Source: CAYXGZ01 sp964464755
GTDB taxonomy: Bacteria > Planctomycetota > MHYJ01 > JACPRB01
DNA length: 64,000 bases
Direction: 5' to 3'
Assembly: GCA_964464755.1 (NCBI GenBank)
Contig: CAYXGZ010000015.1
Span: 1 to 64,000 of the forward strand
Numbering within the stretch: position 1 is the first letter of the stretch; every line of letters starts with the position of its first letter. Under the pieces are notes generated by a model. The model searched no databases, was not told the DNA's origin, and saw only the letters and a program-made list of their open reading frames with translations. Of the stretch, positions 61,765 through 64,000 are shown piece by piece. The translations under genes were made by a program, and so were the position numbers.

Positions 61765-62130
61765 ATGGACGGGACCCTCCAGCGGCAGGCCGAGCGCTTC
61801 GAGGCGCCGAACTGCCGCCTCGAGCTCTGGAAGGGCGGCTTCCTCGGGCTGGGGCGGAAGACGGACATCGGGGGCCGGGTCCTGGACCTCAGCGAGACGG
61901 GCCTGCGCTTCGAGGCCGCCGAGCGGCCGCCGCTGAGCTCGCCGCTGAAGGCGGTCCTGAGGCTGGGCGCCGGCGGGCCGGCCATCGAGGCCCGGGTCGT
62001 CGTCCGCTGGGCCTCCGGGGAGCCCGGGGAGCGGATCGTGGCGGGGGCGGAGTTCGACGCGCTCGACGCGGCCGCCCGGGAGCGGATCGGGGCGCTGCGG
62101 AAGCTGATCGAATCCGGGGGTGCAGCCTGA
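61765..62130 (+). CDS. PilZ-like domain protein
   Basis: 121 aa. A beta-barrel pattern with DLSETGLRFE matching the (D/N)xSxxG motif of PilZ domains. The preceding RxxxR motif is replaced by a looser RFEAPNCR, so c-di-GMP binding is not certain. The stop TGA overlaps the presumed CTG start of the next gene. Confidence 0.7.
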   Translation: MDGTLQRQAERFEAPNCRLELWKGGFLGLGRKTDIGGRVLDLSETGLRFEAAERPPLSSPLKAVLRLGAGGPAIEARVVVRWASGEPGERIVAGAEFDALDAAARERIGALRKLIESGGAA

Positions 62131-64000
62131 GCGCGGACTTCTCGTCGGCGGAACTCCTCGTCCAGGGCGTGCTCCGGGAGAGTCTCGCGTCGATCGACGC
62201 CGTCGAGGCGCTGCTCCGCGAGGTGCCCGCGAAGTCCGGCCTGCCGAAGGACGAGGACCTCATCGCGGCCTTCGCGATCCGGCGCATCGCCCCCGAGGAC
62301 CGGCTGCGCCGGGTGCTCGAGGACGAGCGGGCCCGGCGCGCGGCCGCGGGTTCCACGGGCACGCTGCCCGCGTACCCGCTGGAGATCCCGAAGTCCGGCC
62401 GCTTCCTCCGGCTCGCGGAGCTGGGCCCGTCGGGGACCGGGATGGTCTGGCTGGCCTGGGACGTCGAGAAGCGGCGGCGCGTGGTCCTGAAGCGCCTGGC
62501 CCCGGAGGGGTCCGAGGCGGCGCCGGAGACCGTGCGCGACGCGCGCGAGGCCGCGAAGCTCTTCCACCCGAACGCGGTCGCCGTCGTCGGCGTGACGGAG
62601 GAGAAGGACGCCGCGGGCTTCCCGGTGCACCGGCTCATCAGCGAGTACGCCGAGGGCTTCACGCTCGACCAGGGGAAGATGCCGCCCGACCGCGCGGCCC
62701 GGGCGGTGCGAGACGCCGCGCTCGCGGTCCACGAGGGGCACCGGCTCGGGATCGTGCACGGCGTGCTGCGGCCCCGCTCGGTGCGGCTCGCCGCCGACGG
62801 GCGGATCCGGGTCGCGGACTTCGGCCAATCCGGCGTGCTGGCGGGCCGCGACGCGGCGACGCCGGGGGTCGCCTGGATGGCGCCGGAGCGGATCCGGGGC
62901 GGCGGTCCCACGCCCGCGTCGGACGTCCACGGGCTCGGGGCGATCCTGTACTTCCTGCTCTCGGGCCGGCCGCCGTTCGAGGGGGGCACGCCCGCGGCGA
63001 TCGCGCAGGGGATCCTGGGCGGCGAGGCCGCCCCGCTCGGCGCCCTCGACGCGAACCTCCCGGCCGCGCTGGGGACCATCGCCTCCCGCGCGCTCTCGCC
63101 CGACCCGCTGAAGCGCTACCGGACGGCCGCGCTGCTCGCGGAGGACCTCGACCGCTTCCTGCAGGGCCAGGCCCCGATGACGGACCTGGAGCTGCTCCAG
63201 GGACACGCCTTCGCGCTGCTGAAGACGGGCGACCTCGAGGAGGGGATCCACCTCCTGCGCGAGCTGAAGCGCCGGACGCGGACGGAGCCCGAGGGGCCGC
63301 TGGGCCGCGCGCGCGCGGGCCTGGCGGCGGCCTGCGCGGAGTCGCGCAAGGTCGTCGAGCCGAGGGAGCGGCTGGACCGCGCGAGGTCCCGGCTCTGCCT
63401 GGCCGTCCTGCAGTTCCTGTCGAACAAGGACCCGATGGAGATGACGGCGGGGGCGGTGCTGGACCTCGAGAAGGTGCTCGAGGGCCAGGCGGAGAACTCG
63501 GAGGCGCGGCTGCTGCGGGGCGTGGCGCTGCTCCTGCGGGCCCGGTTCCCGGGGCACGAGGACGCGGCGAAGCTGAACCTCGAGCGGGCGCTCGAGGACC
63601 TGACCCGGGCCGCGGGCTCGGAGGGGCACCGGGGCGCGGCGCTGCACGACCGGGCGGTCGCGACCTACTACCTCTCGAGGATGGAGAAGACGGACGCGAC
63701 GACGTCGCGGGGCCTGCTCTGGAAGGCCGTGGTGGACCTCGAGGCGGCCGTGGCCGCGGACCCGCTGCATCCGTTCGCGCGCAAGGACCTCGGCCTGCTG
63801 AAGCTGGCGCACGCGAAGGGCGACCCCGAGCGCCGCAAGCTGCCGTCGGCGCTGCTCCACGAGGTGCTCGCGCAGCTTAGCCGGGCGGTCGAGCTCTGCG
63901 GCGACCTCGACGGGGCGCTCGTCGAGCGCGGCAAGGTGCTCTTCGGCCTGAAGCGCTACGCGGAGGCCATCGAGGACTGGAGGCGCGCGGGGCGGATCAG
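62127..64000 (+). CDS. Pseudokinase with TPR-like tail (partial, runs off the window)
   Basis: At least 624 residues, open to the window edge. A helical N-terminus (1-90) precedes a kinase-like domain (about 91-340). Lys122, DFG (231-233) and MAPER are kept, but HRDLKPxN reads HGVLRPRS. The catalytic Asp is Val213, and the metal-binding Asn is Ser218. The rest is helical and TPR-like with no membrane helix seen so far. No ATG or GTG fits the 5' end; CTG 62127 overlapping the previous stop (CTGA) is the best candidate, with GTG 62169 as alternative. Confidence 0.75.
   Translation, partial: MSADFSSAELLVQGVLRESLASIDAVEALLREVPAKSGLPKDEDLIAAFAIRRIAPEDRLRRVLEDERARRAAAGSTGTLPAYPLEIPKSGRFLRLAELGPSGTGMVWLAWDVEKRRRVVLKRLAPEGSEAAPETVRDAREAAKLFHPNAVAVVGVTEEKDAAGFPVHRLISEYAEGFTLDQGKMPPDRAARAVRDAALAVHEGHRLGIVHGVLRPRSVRLAADGRIRVADFGQSGVLAGRDAATPGVAWMAPERIRGGGPTPASDVHGLGAILYFLLSGRPPFEGGTPAAIAQGILGGEAAPLGALDANLPAALGTIASRALSPDPLKRYRTAALLAEDLDRFLQGQAPMTDLELLQGHAFALLKTGDLEEGIHLLRELKRRTRTEPEGPLGRARAGLAAACAESRKVVEPRERLDRARSRLCLAVLQFLSNKDPMEMTAGAVLDLEKVLEGQAENSEARLLRGVALLLRARFPGHEDAAKLNLERALEDLTRAAGSEGHRGAALHDRAVATYYLSRMEKTDATTSRGLLWKAVVDLEAAVAADPLHPFARKDLGLLKLAHAKGDPERRKLPSALLHEVLAQLSRAVELCGDLDGALVERGKVLFGLKRYAEAIEDWRRAGRI

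Noticed and set aside
58935..63860. A 1641-codon minus-strand frame
   Set aside because: Only its last 153 codons (58935-59396) make the GAF protein; the rest is a shadow of the plus-strand 767-aa, PilZ-like and kinase genes.

Overview
The window is very GC-rich bacterial chromosome with dense coding. Several traits suggest Planctomycetota or a close relative: repeated pairs of ECF-type sigma factors and membrane Ser/Thr kinases with TPR tails, secreted HEAT, VWA and FG-GAP proteins, and pseudopilin-like proteins of the kind common in that phylum. No rRNA is present, so this placement is inference. Many native genes carry a sigma70-like -10 hexamer only 5-8 nt before the start codon, which implies leaderless mRNAs.

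Left end (1-9122): the translation operon rpsB (last codons)-tsf-pyrH-frr, then a roughly 7.1 kb island of lower GC and different codon use. The island holds a helical-repeat protein with a HEPN-like C-terminus, followed by a complete QatABCD anti-phage operon: KAP-type ATPase, QatB, QueC-like QatC and TatD-like QatD. A 101-bp copy of the 3' end of frr (97/101 identical) closes the island, as expected after integration into frr. No integrase is visible.

9119-13121: an uncharacterised gene, a four-helix-bundle gene flanked by inverted repeats, a bifunctional 3-hydroxyacyl-CoA dehydrogenase/enoyl-CoA hydratase with a HAD hydrolase, and tRNA-Lys. 13241-25786: a methyltransferase, two near-identical GspG-like genes 9.6 kb apart, small unknowns, a CPBP protease, secreted FG-GAP and HEAT/VWA proteins, an ECF sigma/kinase pair, DUF3592 and other membrane proteins. 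25787-32629: cytochrome c, then a TetR-controlled tripartite RND efflux operon with a clear operator.

32643-38512: a pseudopilin-like protein, tRNA-Glu, an SQR-like flavoprotein, a HEAT protein, and an SPFH / NAD-kinase-like / NrtR operon whose promoter carries two perfect GTGTC-N5-GACAC palindromes. 38509-50027: CorA, an active kinase, a degenerate ECF-like protein with a pseudokinase, a DUF309 protein, an SDR, a secreted unknown and a large HEAT protein.

50123-64000: an S9 peptidase, an unknown, a thioredoxin-reductase-like protein, and an operon of 3-hydroxybutyryl-CoA dehydrogenase, an EtfB-EtfA fusion and a ferredoxin-NADP-reductase-like flavoprotein. This operon converges on a SufR-like regulator. 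The window ends with a secreted unknown, an fRMsr-like GAF protein, a 767-aa unknown, a PilZ-like protein and a second pseudokinase running off the edge.

The most notable content is the HEPN+QatABCD island with its frr integration scar, the predicted NrtR-controlled NAD operon, and two kinases that have lost the catalytic aspartate.
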